Below, in pieces: positions 48,854-58,467 of a stretch of DNA of 64,000 nt. Source of the DNA: Chrysogorgia sp. JL179-B06 (taxonomy: Eukaryota; Cnidaria; Anthozoa; Scleralcyonacea; Chrysogorgiidae). The notes below the pieces were generated by a model. That model saw nothing but the letters and a program-made list of their open reading frames with translations, made no database searches and had not been told where the DNA came from. Position 1 is the stretch's first letter, and the number at the start of each line of letters is the position of its first letter. A program made the position numbers and the translations under genes. The DNA is taken from positions 5,986,001 to 6,050,000 of the forward strand of contig JAYKKM010000149.1 in NCBI GenBank assembly GCA_035772405.1. The letters are read 5' to 3'.

Positions 48854-49470
48854 GCTTCTCAAACGAGTATTCCTATAGCGATTTTCTCCCATAGCGATTT
48901 TATTTTAATATTTTATTTTATTAAGAAATGTGATCCAGTTCACTAGGAATTTTCACAGGTTTTCATTGGGTATCAAAACTCATGCATGTGATGTGGTATA
49001 CGTTCATGGATTGGCTACGATAATTCATGAATTATTAATGAGTTTGAGAAATTAACTTATTAACCTGACAATATTTCACCCACGTGAAAGCCACACAAAG
49101 ACACGAGATAATGTTCTTTCCAATTATTTTCCTCTCCAAGGCATTATCAAGATACTTAAGTAGAGGATGGGAATTTGTGAGAGAACACAATTACATTTTT
49201 ATAAAATAATTTTGGATTATAATTCTATGCTTAAATCTCTGTGTTCATTCTTTCTATTCCTGTTTTACGTTAATATATCACAAATTGGAAAAAATATTCA
49301 TCATCTTTTTCACCACAGCCATCATCAACGTAACGATCACCATGTTAATCAGCGTTATCATCATTAACACGATATGCAGTATATTCATTTCAAATACAAT
49401 CATCGTCATCATCAATGGGAAAATCATCAAAGCAATAAATATATTAAAAATGGACTTAAATTGTCGTTAC

Positions 49471-49557
49471 TTTTAGCCGATTTGATATCCACTGCTATCC
49501 CCTCGATTTTAGTAATTCGAATGGCTTTCCCTTCCTCGTGCTTGTCTTCTTATTTGT
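49471..49557 (-). pseudogene. Decayed duplicate of exon B
   Basis: The 87-base segment keeps both splice sites (acceptor TTTAAATAG, donor AAAA|GTAACG) and aligns to exon B along its length, but in the shared phase its second full codon position gives TAA. The adjoining introns are also similar (ATCATCATT/GATGATGA-rich blocks at 49290-49430 and 49810-49950). It is a nonsense-bearing exon copy. Confidence 0.5.
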
Positions 49558-49706
49558 CTATTTAAAGCGAAAATAATGAACATATTTCGCTTATTTCCAT
49601 CACGTTGGCATACTGTTCATGGCACATACTGTTCATGATTTACCATATTATAACAAAATCTAGTAAATTCGTGTGTTACCTTTCGATGCTTTATCACTTT
49701 CATTAC

Positions 49707-49787
49707 CAGGCTGATAATGACTTTTTTCTTGCAGAACTGGTACAACAATGGAAGGGGCGTCATTCTCTTCCTCAATCTTTGATACTT
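49707..49787 (-). CDS. Modular host gene, exon E (81 bp)
   Basis: Acceptor TTCTGATTAG and donor CCTG|GTAATG, phase 1 at both sides. It encodes VSKIEEENDAPSIVVPVLQE then KSHYQP. It is acidic and otherwise similar in size to exons A-C. Upstream exons would lie further right, beyond the Polinton insertion or outside the window. Confidence 0.55.
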
Positions 49788-50041
49788 CTAATCAGAAAGA
49801 GAATATATATTTTTAAAAATCATCACTATCTTCTTTCACCACAATCGTGGTGATTGTCATCACCATAATGATACCATTGAAATCAGCGTCATCGTTCTTA
49901 ACACGATATGCAGTATCCCCATTTAAAATACAATCACCATCATCATTTCCATAAGAATCACTCATGGGTATTAAAGCATGGCTCTTGACTTCGAAACTGA
50001 AATTTCCTATTTTCCAGAGATTTTGTCCAAACAAAGTAAAA

Positions 50042-50486
50042 CTTACCAAACATATTTCTCATACAGTAGGAACTAATTTAAGGTTTTGTTTACATAACAA
50101 CAAAGTAACGTGACTCATTGACTGCCATATTAGATGAATGCGAATAAATATAATTTAAATAATTAAACAGCGTAATTTTATGCAAACTTTAATTACGTTT
50201 ATTTATGTTTAATTACGTTAAATTGTAATTAGATGGAAAATCAGGCGCTCAAAGTTTCCATTTATGGTAAAGCTATACAATCTTGTAACTTAGCTTGAAA
50301 AACCAGATCAATATTTGCATTAAATTACGCTGTTTAATTGTTAAAATTATATATATTCGCCTGCCCCACGACTGTTTTAAGTTTTCATCCAATACACTGA
50401 TGACCGCCATTGAGTCCCGTGACCTTGTTGTCATCGGAACTAAACCGTACATTAGTTCCTACCGTATGATAATATGTTTGGTAAGA
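50042..50486. mobile_element. Inverted-repeat element abutting the Polinton end
   Basis: CTTACCAAACATAT and GTAGGAACTAAT on the left are inverted as ATTAGTTCCTAC and ATATGTTTGGTAAG on the right. The arms are about 145-160 bp (50042-50185, 50325-50486), including AATTAAACAGCGTAATTT and its inverse. It is non-coding. Confidence 0.7.
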
Positions 50487-50939
50487 GTAGTATAGAGAGT
50501 GGGGCTACGGGCTCATTTTTTACATATTCAATGACCAAATTTACACCAAATTCCAAACCCCCAAAAATTCGATGTCATTTCGGTAATTCTAAATTTACAA
50601 CATACATCAAATAAGACCACAAACTCGATTTATATGCTAATAATGTGACATTTCAATATTTTACATGTTTTTTTAAAAATAGAATGTGTCGTTTCACATT
50701 TTTCACATATTTAAAAAAGAGAGTGTCGTTTCAACATTTTCACATATTTAAAAAATAGAGAAAGTCGTTTCAACGTTTTCACATTTTTTTCAACAAACTA
50801 CTGCTGTCTCAACTCACGCGCGAAAAAAAACCACTAGATTTTCAAGTCTAGTGGTGATGTTTATCCAAATGGATAACAAAATGGTGCTCTTTTGATTGGC
50901 TAACAACATTGACTAACAAATAGCCAACTACTCTACGAA
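50487..50939. repeat. Polinton terminal region with subterminal direct repeats and a hairpin
   Basis: The unit GTCGTTTCAACATTTTCACA plus TATTTAAAAAATAGAG recurs with about 37-39-base spacing at 50687, 50724 and 50763, with a weaker copy near 50645. A perfect hairpin CCACTAGA/TCTAGTGG (50831-50854) lies 85 bases 3' of the polymerase stop and may end its transcript. No ORF is present. Confidence 0.6.
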
Positions 50940-53666
50940 TTAGTCTGTTTGTTCACTACTCTCAGTGGTGTCTCTCACTACAATGTTTTTGTGGCCATAC
51001 GCGTAGGAGTCAATACCATTCTCTAAAAGGTATCGTTTGTCGTCAAAGCAGGACAGCGACACTTTATTAATTTCGTAACTACCGAGCTGATGTTTGACAC
51101 TTCTAATGGTCTTCATTGTGTGTCGCAACTGTTTCTGCTTGAGTAACACACTTTTGTAATCTTCGTGTCTGATTACCTTTTTAATTATATTTTTTCTAAT
51201 ACCTTTAGCGGTTTTCCCGCCACCTCCACCCTCTTTCAAATAGCTGTACATTTTACTGCGCAACCCGACGAACTCGACAATTGGCGTTCCAGCGCACTCG
51301 TCCTTCATCTTCCCAATAACTTTCTTATTCTCTCTAAAAAAGAATGGGCTGTCTGCAGGATAGTCGCTATTGTCGAACTTTTCGCACTCCATCATAAAGT
51401 CGGAATAAACGTCATCGGTTTTGATTGAGTACAGCAGACTGTCAGTGTCGGTGAAGTGTAATCTGCAGGTGTCGCTAGAGTACTTTTTCATAATATAATT
51501 GTAGTGAAAATTGTACATCAACGTTTTACTCAAGTCTAGTATGCACATACCCACATATGCAGGTCTGTTTAGTGTCAGCGTTTCTTTAACTTTGTGGACA
51601 GCAACTAAGTTCTCGCTAAATATTTTGCAAGACACAAACGTCGGCTTCGAGACAAGCTTTTCTAATTTCTTCGCAGTGGTCACTAATCTTACGTCCACAC
51701 GCTTCCTCAAATTTTCCATCGTTTTTCCGAACACACTATTATTCATCAACTTGAAGAAGTCCTTCTCAAAAGCGTTCTTAGCCGCAGTTCTTTTGACTGT
51801 GTTAAAGTCGATGTACTTGCCCAACCACTTGGATTGGTCAAACTGTAGGACCCTATGAATCTTATTGATTTTTAATCCAAGATCCACATACAACTGCAGA
51901 TTTCCGTAGTGACACACATACTTTTTTTTATCCTTCAAATTAGTCACCAACTTCTTCACACCACCAACACTCACATTAAACTTATTTTTGATTTTCGTGC
52001 AGTACTCCGACAACATGTCAACGGTTATCTCCATCTTCTCAGGAGCCAACGGGTAATCGTTGTGTAGGTCATGTAAATGAGCTGGATACTCCAAGTCGAC
52101 TTCAAGCAGTAAGCCCTTTTTACTATCGTTGTGATAGTCGCATAGATTAACTTTTTTTATTTCTTTCTCAGTCAACCACTTGAAGCCACCCGTAGGTAGA
52201 CTTCGACTCATCGCCCATCCATACAAATTGTTGGCGTCAAGGTACATCAAATACTTCGACTCTTGCTCTTTGTCATACCCTTCCATGTATTTATTATTCG
52301 CCACGCCGTGTCTGTTGCATATGTAGCTCACACCACCACGCATACCTAATTCTACAAACTGGAACATGTCAATGTCAGACAATAGTTCAAGTTCTACTCC
52401 AGTCATCTTTAACATAGCGTCCCAAGCCAATCCAGGCGATGTGAAATAATGGCAAGGGTCTAATTTATACTCGCGATGACATGTCTTTCTAAAGTTCTCA
52501 AAAACGTCGGTAAGTAAGAGCACATCACTTTTCAAATACAGGTCGTGATACTCACCCATACTCTCAACGTCGAAGTAGTCCCACACGTCGATGGCACGCT
52601 CGTACATTTCTTCCGTGATGTGCTCATCATTCAGAATGCTGTAGAAATCTTTTTTGGAGGGTAGCTCGCGCTCATCGAATTTATTAAAGGAGTCCATGTA
52701 ATCATAGGGATAGACCCCCTTTCTTGTCATAAGTGTCAACCCCTCGTCGTGAAACACTTCTGACGTGTATTTGAAAGCGTCCCTTGGTAGGTTCCTTACC
52801 AAGTTGTCTAGACCACTACCCATGAACTGAAAGCTGTCCAAAAATACCAAGTTTTTTCCAAGCATGAACGCCATGTACTTCTCCATGTTGTTCGGTATCA
52901 CATTTATGTCTTGACTAAACTTACCAATCTCCTGCATAATGAAATGACTATCGTAGCCACGTAAGTTGTGAAAGATCACAGGGATTTTATCAGTCAACTT
53001 AAAGTTCACGTTACAATCGCGATGTGCGGACCCTCTGTACTTACCTGACACGTGACAGTGGTCTCTCACTCTAACGTCAGCGCCAGTGTACTCAACACTG
53101 CAAATATGGCAACTTTTAGCCTCGTCAAAGTTCTTCTTATCGACATCAGTTAGTATCATTTCTTTGTTAAAGTGACTCTCAGACGTCTCTTTACAATATT
53201 CAACAATTTCTAACATCTCCCCGATGAACTTGTTGACTGCATTTTCACCACGATACACTTTCACTGGCTTACTATACTCATTGTCATAGCAACAAACTAG
53301 TTTATACCCATAACCGCAGTCAACGTGTCTCTGGTAAGCATTTGTGTAGCTACACTCGCTTGACAGCTTTGCTGTGTGCACCTTCTGTGTGATAGCCTCA
53401 AAGTCTGCATACACCACAAATGGTACGTTTAGCTGCCTACTAAAATTCTCGTATTTCACTTTCGCACCTTTTTGCGGCATTTTAATAGCTTGCTTCCCAT
53501 TGATGACCAAACATACTTCAACATGACTTTCAAGCACGTCCGCTCGACTAAAACACTGCAGGCAATGTCTACAAAAATGTTTTCTAGCCTTATGCTCTGT
53601 CTGACGGTACATAAACTTGTTGAAATCGCGAATGTACACGTAGTGCTTGTTGCCCACATCGTTAGT
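50940..53666 (-). pseudogene. POLB: Protein-primed DNA polymerase B, exonuclease and polymerase domains (larger part of a split gene)
   Basis: About 905 codons. Near its start is a Cys/His cluster (CRHCLQC..HVEVC). The 3'-5' exonuclease has YADFEA near residue 83, FHNLRGYDSHF near 233 and YLKSDVLLLTDVFE near 375. Between the first two is an endonuclease-VII-like patch, DHCHVSGKYRG..H..CN. The polymerase domain has YLDANNLYGWAMSRSLP (motif A), KLMNNSVFGKTMEN (motif B) and FTDTDSLLY (motif C). All catalytic aspartates are present. The frame begins without an ATG (GTG at 53657) right after the stop of the neighbouring ORF on the same strand, and the conserved sequence reads on from that ORF. The gene is therefore split by a small insertion. 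It would replicate the element using a terminal protein primer. Confidence 0.93.
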
Positions 53667-54645
53667 TTATCAACAGTAGGTCCATGTGGTCAGGGTACGC
53701 TTCCTTAGAAACATACACAGGGAATGGTTGCTTATTTTCATACCCGAAAACGTTGATGCTAATTTCGTTAGCCTTTTCGATCTTGTTGTAATCTTTGAGT
53801 GTGACTGGGAAGTTAATTCCATCATAATTCAACTCACTGACATGCCTAGCGTACTTTGATGTTCTATCAGAGTTTTTTCCAACAGGGAACTTATGCGCTA
53901 GGTGACACCATCTAAAACACTTGTTGTCATCATCATTATTCACGTTTACCAAACCCTTCTTACTATTGCGCAACTCCTTTGGTAACGTAATGTAGCTACT
54001 CCCATGCAGAGGTCTATAAATAGCAATATTAACGTAGTGTGCATCTATTTTGTCGATAGTCCACCCAGACCCCTCAGATAACCACCCGGCTATCCGCGTC
54101 AAGATCTGTTCCGACCCACGGTTGGCAACACCTTCGATGTCGTGGTCATTAATGACGACGAACGTTTCGCTGTTAAAGTAGGCAGTTTTGTATGTGGTCT
54201 TATCGAGTTCTAAAGCCTTCTCAAAAGTGACCTTAACTGTCTCTACCACTTTCATTCCGTTGGTCTCATTTAGTTCACGTCTCAAAAGATTAATGACAGC
54301 GCTTCTACTGCCGTTTACCTGATTGATGTCTCTATCGTTAACCACCTCGACTCCATAGGACCTGGTGAACCCTCTCAGCGCTTGACTCAACAGCCGTGGG
54401 CTATGGTCTTCAACTGCGGGTCGCGCTTCCTGATCTCTAACAAGACGGTTGTGTGTCCGACTGCCAACGTTAACTCGCCTGTTTGTCAGCGGATTAATAG
54501 TGCTGACATTTGTCGTGTCACTAAAAACACCATCTCTAACAAGTTGATTGTAGACTCGCCCGTGGACGTTGATTGCTCTACCTGTTAGTGGATTTACAAC
54601 GGCTGCACCATTTCTAACAAGTGAGTTTTCTGTGACGTCATCCAT
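53662..54645 (-). pseudogene. POLB: N-terminal part of the Polinton DNA polymerase B
   Basis: 327 codons from an ATG, ending in a stop next to the larger polymerase part. Residues about 20-75 hold two copies of an NPLTGRxINVxGRxxNxLVRD repeat, similar to the 2-cysteine adaptor-type repeat found in large DNA viruses but without the cysteines. From about 200, the sequence (WCHLAHKFPVGKNSDRTSKY, GINFPVTLKDYNKIEKAN, NVFGYENKQPFPVY) is the conserved segment in front of the exonuclease of invertebrate Polinton polymerases. Upstream is GTAGTATATAG 12 bases before the ATG, a likely promoter. The break sits between this part and the catalytic part, so the protein from this copy would lack polymerase activity unless frameshifting occurs. 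Confidence 0.85.
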
Positions 54646-54650
54646 GGCTT

Positions 54651-55220
54651 CTATATACTACACTTGTTTTTTTTCCTAAGCCACTCGTTGTAATAGCGAT
54701 CACCACTCTCACACCATCCCAACTTTGGATACACCACCCCAAACAGATTGTCGTCAAACAAGTCTTTCACCTTCCCGTCTTTGAGGTCTGACACCTTCTT
54801 GAGTGTCTCGACTCGTCTTCTGTGGCACAACCTAATAATGTAGTACCCGTATCTGCTGACATTTCTACCCTTTACCAAATTGCATGAGTACAATGCGTTG
54901 ACAACTTTCAAGAAGTCCTCTTTTATCGACTCAAGGTGCTCACCCTTCACAACGTTCCGTAGTCTCCTCCCCATCCACCAAGACCGCTTGTGAACGCTTT
55001 TTGGTCGCGTGAGTCTCATGTCACTATAACTCTGAACGTAACCCCATTCGGTGTCACCACACTTTGGGCACGCGTACCCACCACATTCAGTCACATTTTT
55101 CACAATGTCACAATCCGAGCAGTAGTAGAGCCTAGGGGTGTCTCCACACTCAATTTGCGTCTCACTCGCGATTTCGTCAATTGTGTAGCCGTAACTCATC
55201 TGCCTCATAAGTTTGTCCAT
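54651..55220 (-). CDS. VLTF3-like zinc-ribbon transcription factor
   Basis: 189 codons from the ATG at 55220 (a GTG at 55223 also opens the frame). Cysteines CSDC near residue 34 and CPKC near residue 53 form a zinc ribbon (YYCSDCDIVKNV, YACPKCGDTEWGY). The rest is helical and basic (HKRSWWMGRRLRNVVKGEHLE, SIKEDFLKVVNAL). The order zinc ribbon, then a Y/HKR-x-LR-x-GKE-type helix, resembles poxvirus late transcription factor 3 relatives of large DNA viruses. GAGTAGTATAAGAG lies just before the start. It is six bases from the polymerase N-terminal gene. The function is inferred from weak similarity, and an alternative is a generic zinc-binding protein. Confidence 0.55.
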   Translation of the reverse strand: MDKLMRQMSYGYTIDEIASETQIECGDTPRLYYCSDCDIVKNVTECGGYACPKCGDTEWGYVQSYSDMRLTRPKSVHKRSWWMGRRLRNVVKGEHLESIKEDFLKVVNALYSCNLVKGRNVSRYGYYIIRLCHRRRVETLKKVSDLKDGKVKDLFDDNLFGVVYPKLGWCESGDRYYNEWLRKKNKCSI

Positions 55221-55247
55221 CACTCTTATACTACTCCAACATTTTTT

Positions 55248-55667
55248 TTACCGAGTTAGCACCCACACCGCTATTCCACTACCCAAACCTAACGCGCTAA
55301 CAAATAACAATTGGTACTCCTTCATTTCCGCACTCGGTTGGTAGTAATCCGCAACCCTCGGGGGGTCAGTGAACACTCGTCCGCTGTACTGTATGGTCAT
55401 TACGCTTCTAAGTTCTTCCAACGCATGGTTTGTGTCATTGATGTCAGCGTTAGCATCTGAGAGCATTTGCCGTAAACGCTGGATCTTATCTCTCTTGGCG
55501 ACTTCGTTTTCAGACCACGCTTCTTTCGCGCTGGCTAACTGCTCCAACGCATGGTTATGCCTTTTCATCTCAGCTTCATAACCTGTGTGATTAAACTTCG
55601 AAAACATAAAGCCAGCGCCTGCGAAAGCCACTGCATTAAATATCCCTCCAGCCACAACACTCGCCAT
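55248..55667 (-). CDS. Small Polinton membrane protein with coiled coil
   Basis: 139 codons. Hydrophobic segments lie at residues about 5-24 and 122-138, and between them is a heptad-rich, charged region (residues 30-100) with EAEMKRHNHALEQLASAKE. It looks like a protein anchored at both ends with an extended coil. The family is conserved among invertebrate Polintons as far as I can recall, with no assigned function. It lies 27 bases from the zinc-ribbon gene in the same orientation. Confidence 0.75.
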   Translation of the reverse strand: MASVVAGGIFNAVAFAGAGFMFSKFNHTGYEAEMKRHNHALEQLASAKEAWSENEVAKRDKIQRLRQMLSDANADINDTNHALEELRSVMTIQYSGRVFTDPPRVADYYQPSAEMKEYQLLFVSALGLGSGIAVWVLTR

Positions 55668-55671
55668 TAAC

Positions 55672-55908
55672 TTACGTTGATTTGAATGGGTCTGTCGGTA
55701 TCCACTTTTTCGATTGCATCCATTTTACTAACAGCGTTCCTGCACCAACAGCTGCAGCAAGTTTCACTATGCCTTTCACTGTCTCTGGTGTTCCCAATGG
55801 TTCTCCCAAAGCCTTTTTAGAAATCATACTCACTACCACAGCACCAGTCGTAACAAGTAGCGCATCGTACAGTTCGTTCATAAGTTCTTTTCGATCGATC
55901 GCAGTCAT
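55672..55908 (-). CDS. Small Polinton two-helix membrane protein
   Basis: 78 codons from the ATG at 55908. The frame is open upstream to 55935, but only from a TTG, and ATG at 55908 avoids overlap with the next gene. Two hydrophobic helices (residues about 17-34 and 47-63) precede a basic C-terminus ending KWMQSKKWIPTDPFKST. TATAT immediately precedes the ATG. Function unknown. It is grouped with two more membrane proteins, probably inner capsid or membrane-associated virion parts. Confidence 0.7.
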   Translation of the reverse strand: MTAIDRKELMNELYDALLVTTGAVVVSMISKKALGEPLGTPETVKGIVKLAAAVGAGTLLVKWMQSKKWIPTDPFKST

Positions 55909-55931
55909 ATATACATTGTCGTGTGTTTTGT

Positions 55932-56267
55932 TCAAGAATCAAATGTGTCTAACGCTGGACGACGAGTTTTATGACTCTCTGACACAGGTGCTGGTGCAGT
56001 ACTCACAGGTTCTTTTTCACTGCTAATTGTGTACCATAGTGAAGCAGCAGCAATGATTACACCAAGTGTTCCGACAATGTAACCATAGCTCCACTCACCA
56101 CCCTGTTCTTCGTTAACTATCATTTCACGCATTTTCTTTTCTTTCGCAGCTTTCGATATCTCAGCCAACTTTTTACCAGCAGCGACACGCTTTGGGTCCT
56201 TCACCTTAACACTCTTCACATCAGCCGTGATCTTAGCGTCGACAGCCGTCTGTGAGTCTTCAGCCAT
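55932..56267 (-). CDS. Small Polinton protein with basic patch and one membrane segment
   Basis: 111 codons. Residues 23-48 are Lys-rich (VKDPKRVAAGKKLAEISKAA), a pattern repeated in many invertebrate Polinton small proteins. A membrane segment follows at about 60-82 and a Pro/Ser-rich tail at the end. It is the first gene of the leftward block and faces the divergent intergenic region. Function unknown. Confidence 0.72.
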   Translation of the reverse strand: MAEDSQTAVDAKITADVKSVKVKDPKRVAAGKKLAEISKAAKEKKMREMIVNEEQGGEWSYGYIVGTLGVIIAAASLWYTISSEKEPVSTAPAPVSESHKTRRPALDTFDS

Positions 56268-56398
56268 CTAATACACTATCACGTGTTATCTTACTCACAG
56301 TTGACCTCACAGGTATCTCACAGTTGACCTCACAGGTATCTCACAGTTCCAGACCAAACGCACTAAAAACTAGGATTTTTTTCTGAGAGTATAACATA
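56268..56398. promoter_or_regulatory. Divergent promoter region with direct repeats
   Basis: It separates the leftward membrane-protein block from the rightward gene at 56399. TCTCACAGTTGACCTCACAG is repeated 2.5 times (56294-56348). On the plus side CTGAGAGTATAACATA ends at the ATG, a TATA-like box close to the start. Confidence 0.55.
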
Positions 56399-57040
56399 AT
56401 GACTCAAGACCGAGAAATTAGCGAAGAAGTTATTGACCGCTTGCTGAGAACAGCCTTTGTCAGTGTGTCTACCCCACGAGTCGACAATGGACCCAACGTC
56501 TTAAACGAGTACTTTTCAATATACAATCTGCTCGACCTCAGACGTGAAGAGGTGTTAATAAAACAGCCTATCCCCCAGGTCGACTGTGCGAGACATCTTC
56601 ACGACACTTGGATCGATCTTCGAGAAGATAGAGCCAAGGAGATTGCTGATAGATTAGCTAGCATAATCCCTGTGTGGTGTTACTCATCATTCAAGTACCT
56701 TATGTTAGCAAGTGATGTCTACTTGAGCAACCCTAGTGGGTCCAACGGTACGTTACTCGGTAACTTCCTCCAAGTGTTCTTAGTGACCCTTATATGGAAA
56801 CCATGCCCAACCAAAGCCAAAGCGTGGCTAGAGCTCGCTGCAAACCGTGACGTTCACGTTTGCAAGGTGGGGTGTAACGAGATACTAGGCGCGGATGATA
56901 TCAGGGACCACGTACTCTCGCCCGCCCACAGACACTTTGCGAGAGACGAAAACGTGTACACCTGTCACCCATGCGGTGTGGTCACCAACGACCCACTGCA
57001 TCGCTTAATTGAGACACGAGAGCTCGAGGTCTCATCTTAA
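56399..57040 (+). CDS. Polinton protein of unknown function with C-terminal zinc-like cysteines
   Basis: 213 codons. The N-terminal 100 residues are mixed alpha/beta and charged. A moderately hydrophobic stretch follows at 95-135 (YLMLASDVYL, LLGNFLQVFLVTLIW). The last 60 residues have Cys and His spaced as in a zinc-binding module (HVCKVGCNE, LSPAHRHF, YTCHPCG). I recognise no family. The promoter-like GAGAGTATAACATA directly precedes the ATG, in common with the next gene. Confidence 0.7.
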   Translation: MTQDREISEEVIDRLLRTAFVSVSTPRVDNGPNVLNEYFSIYNLLDLRREEVLIKQPIPQVDCARHLHDTWIDLREDRAKEIADRLASIIPVWCYSSFKYLMLASDVYLSNPSGSNGTLLGNFLQVFLVTLIWKPCPTKAKAWLELAANRDVHVCKVGCNEILGADDIRDHVLSPAHRHFARDENVYTCHPCGVVTNDPLHRLIETRELEVSS

Positions 57041-57109
57041 AAACTTAGAGCTCCAGCGGATATTCAACATGGAACGACGGTTTCCACCACAATAAAAAAT
57101 ATTTCTCTG

Positions 57110-57123
57110 AGGGTATAGTAACC
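57110..57123 (+). promoter_or_regulatory. TATA-like box shared by Polinton genes
   Basis: GAGGGTATAGTAACC directly precedes the kinase ATG. Closely similar words are GAGAGTATAACATA before 56399, GAGGCTATAGTA before the Bro-N gene start (minus, 58468-58480), GTAGTATATAG before 54645 and GTAGTATAAGAG before 55220. All lie within about 15 bases of the start. Confidence 0.5.
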
Positions 57124-57495
57124 ATGAGAAAAGTTGGTAAACTGGAGATCGTGATTGGTCCCATGTTCGCAGGAAAAACGACAGAGACTCTCCGCAGGTT
57201 AGTCGCGTTAAGTAAATCAGGGCTCAAAGTCCTCTACATGAACAACACAGGTGACACTAGGCGAACTGACCACGCGTTCTCCACGCATCGTCAGACCATT
57301 GTCGTTGGATCAGACAGTTTACCTGCAAAGTTAATCACCAACCTCCCGAGTTCTTCCGAGATAGCTGACTATGACGTCATCGGCATTGATGAAGGTCATT
57401 GGTACTCTGGGTTACTCCCAATTACCCGTGAATACATTAAAGCTGGCATTCACGTCATTCACGCAGTGTGCAGACGTCATCATCCTTCCACATAA
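57124..57495 (+). pseudogene. TK: Thymidine kinase, type II, C-terminally truncated
   Basis: 123 codons. It has the P-loop GPMFAGKTTE (residues 12-21), the Walker B and catalytic patch DVIGIDEGHWYSGL (84-97) and the linking helix ITREYIKAG. These define the type II (TK1/viral) thymidine kinase, which phosphorylates thymidine for nucleotide salvage. Family members are usually about 180-200 residues, with a lasso and zinc site after this point. Here the ORF stops right after the core, and traces of the missing part (CADVIILP-like) continue in another frame at about 57468-57500. A deletion plus frameshift has removed the C-terminal lobe. The gene is probably non-functional. It is an uncommon Polinton cargo. 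Confidence 0.85.
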
Positions 57496-57705
57496 AATTA
57501 AGGGTGTTCTCGAATACCCCACTTTTTTAAAAATTTATACATTGGTCACATGAAGCGTCCAATGTACAGTAGAAACGTTTTTTCACACAGTGGTCAGAAG
57601 GTTTGTGAAATAAAGAGAGAAAGTTTCGCAGATATTTTTTTACTGAGTTAAAAACGTCTTTAAAAAATGCTAGAGCAGTTGTCTCAACGACTCATTACTC
57701 GATGT
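57496..57705. other. Kinase remnant and convergent 3' region
   Basis: Out-of-frame kinase debris, then AT-rich sequence between convergent genes. No terminator hairpin was recognised. Confidence 0.4.
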
Positions 57706-58467
57706 CTAAAAAGTCTCTTTACAATAGCGTCTCTCGTGGTTACTCAACGCTGATTTATTTTTAAATTTACGAAAACATTGAGAGCACTGAAACCCAACGT
57801 CAAAGAGATATTTTATTACTGTGGTAATAGCGTCGTCGTACGAGTCGCACAAGAGTGTTAGATAACCAGCGGATTTATATCTGAGCAACAGAGACTCCTG
57901 CTCTTTGGACGTCTTGCCTGTGCCACCTGGATTCTTGAACTCAATCACGAGCCCGCTGTGCTGTCGGTTTGCATTGGCAATAATCAAGTCAGGCGTTCCA
58001 CGTTGGTAACCTTTTTTCCACGAATTTATTCTTTTACTCGAAGTGTCTTGATTCTCACCACAAGCGGCTATCAAAATAGCTTCTGGACAATATTTCCTAA
58101 GAAAACCAACAACTTTCGTATGAAGGTCGAACTCGGTGATCATTTTAAACTGATTGTGTTTGAGACCGACGTCAGCTAAACCCTTTCTAATGCTTGGCAA
58201 GACTTCTGAGTGCACCCACCTTCTAAAGTGTTTCGCGCGCTCCAATTTACTCGAGAACGTCAATGAGTAGACCCCAAGTTCGTTGATAAACGAGGCCTGT
58301 TCCATCTTCATTTTACAATCAGGTTCGACGTGGTCGTTAACTGCATCTTTTGGTCGAGCGTAACCTAGAGCGCTTGCGACTTCTCTTGCTTTGAACCATA
58401 TGTCACCGTTGTGATTAGCCATCGTGATTTGGTGGCCATCGAATAATTGCACCGAGTTGGTTGCCAT
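57706..58467 (-). CDS. Bro-N / VRR-NUC nuclease fusion with C-terminal zinc finger-like motif
   Basis: 253 codons. Residues 1-100 are a Bro-N domain (WFKAREVASALGYARPKDAV, ELGVYSLTFSSKLERAK, FRRWVHSEVLPSIRK), a DNA-binding module frequent in baculoviruses, phages and large DNA viruses. Residues about 112-225 fit a VRR-NUC type PD-(D/E)XK nuclease (GENQD at 138, YQRGTPDLII with D160, VIEFKNPG with E176 and K178, EQ at 189). Residues 226-250 have C..C, H and C spaced as a zinc finger. The frame is intact and the catalytic residues are present. It is likely to act on branched or damaged DNA during replication. GAGGCTATAGTA precedes the ATG. Confidence 0.82.
   Translation of the reverse strand: MATNSVQLFDGHQITMANHNGDIWFKAREVASALGYARPKDAVNDHVEPDCKMKMEQASFINELGVYSLTFSSKLERAKHFRRWVHSEVLPSIRKGLADVGLKHNQFKMITEFDLHTKVVGFLRKYCPEAILIAACGENQDTSSKRINSWKKGYQRGTPDLIIANANRQHSGLVIEFKNPGGTGKTSKEQESLLLRYKSAGYLTLLCDSYDDAITTVIKYLFDVGFQCSQCFRKFKNKSALSNHERRYCKETF

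Noticed and set aside
57371..57553. Separate 60-codon gene after the kinase
   Set aside because: It overlaps the kinase in another frame, and its second half is out-of-frame kinase debris.
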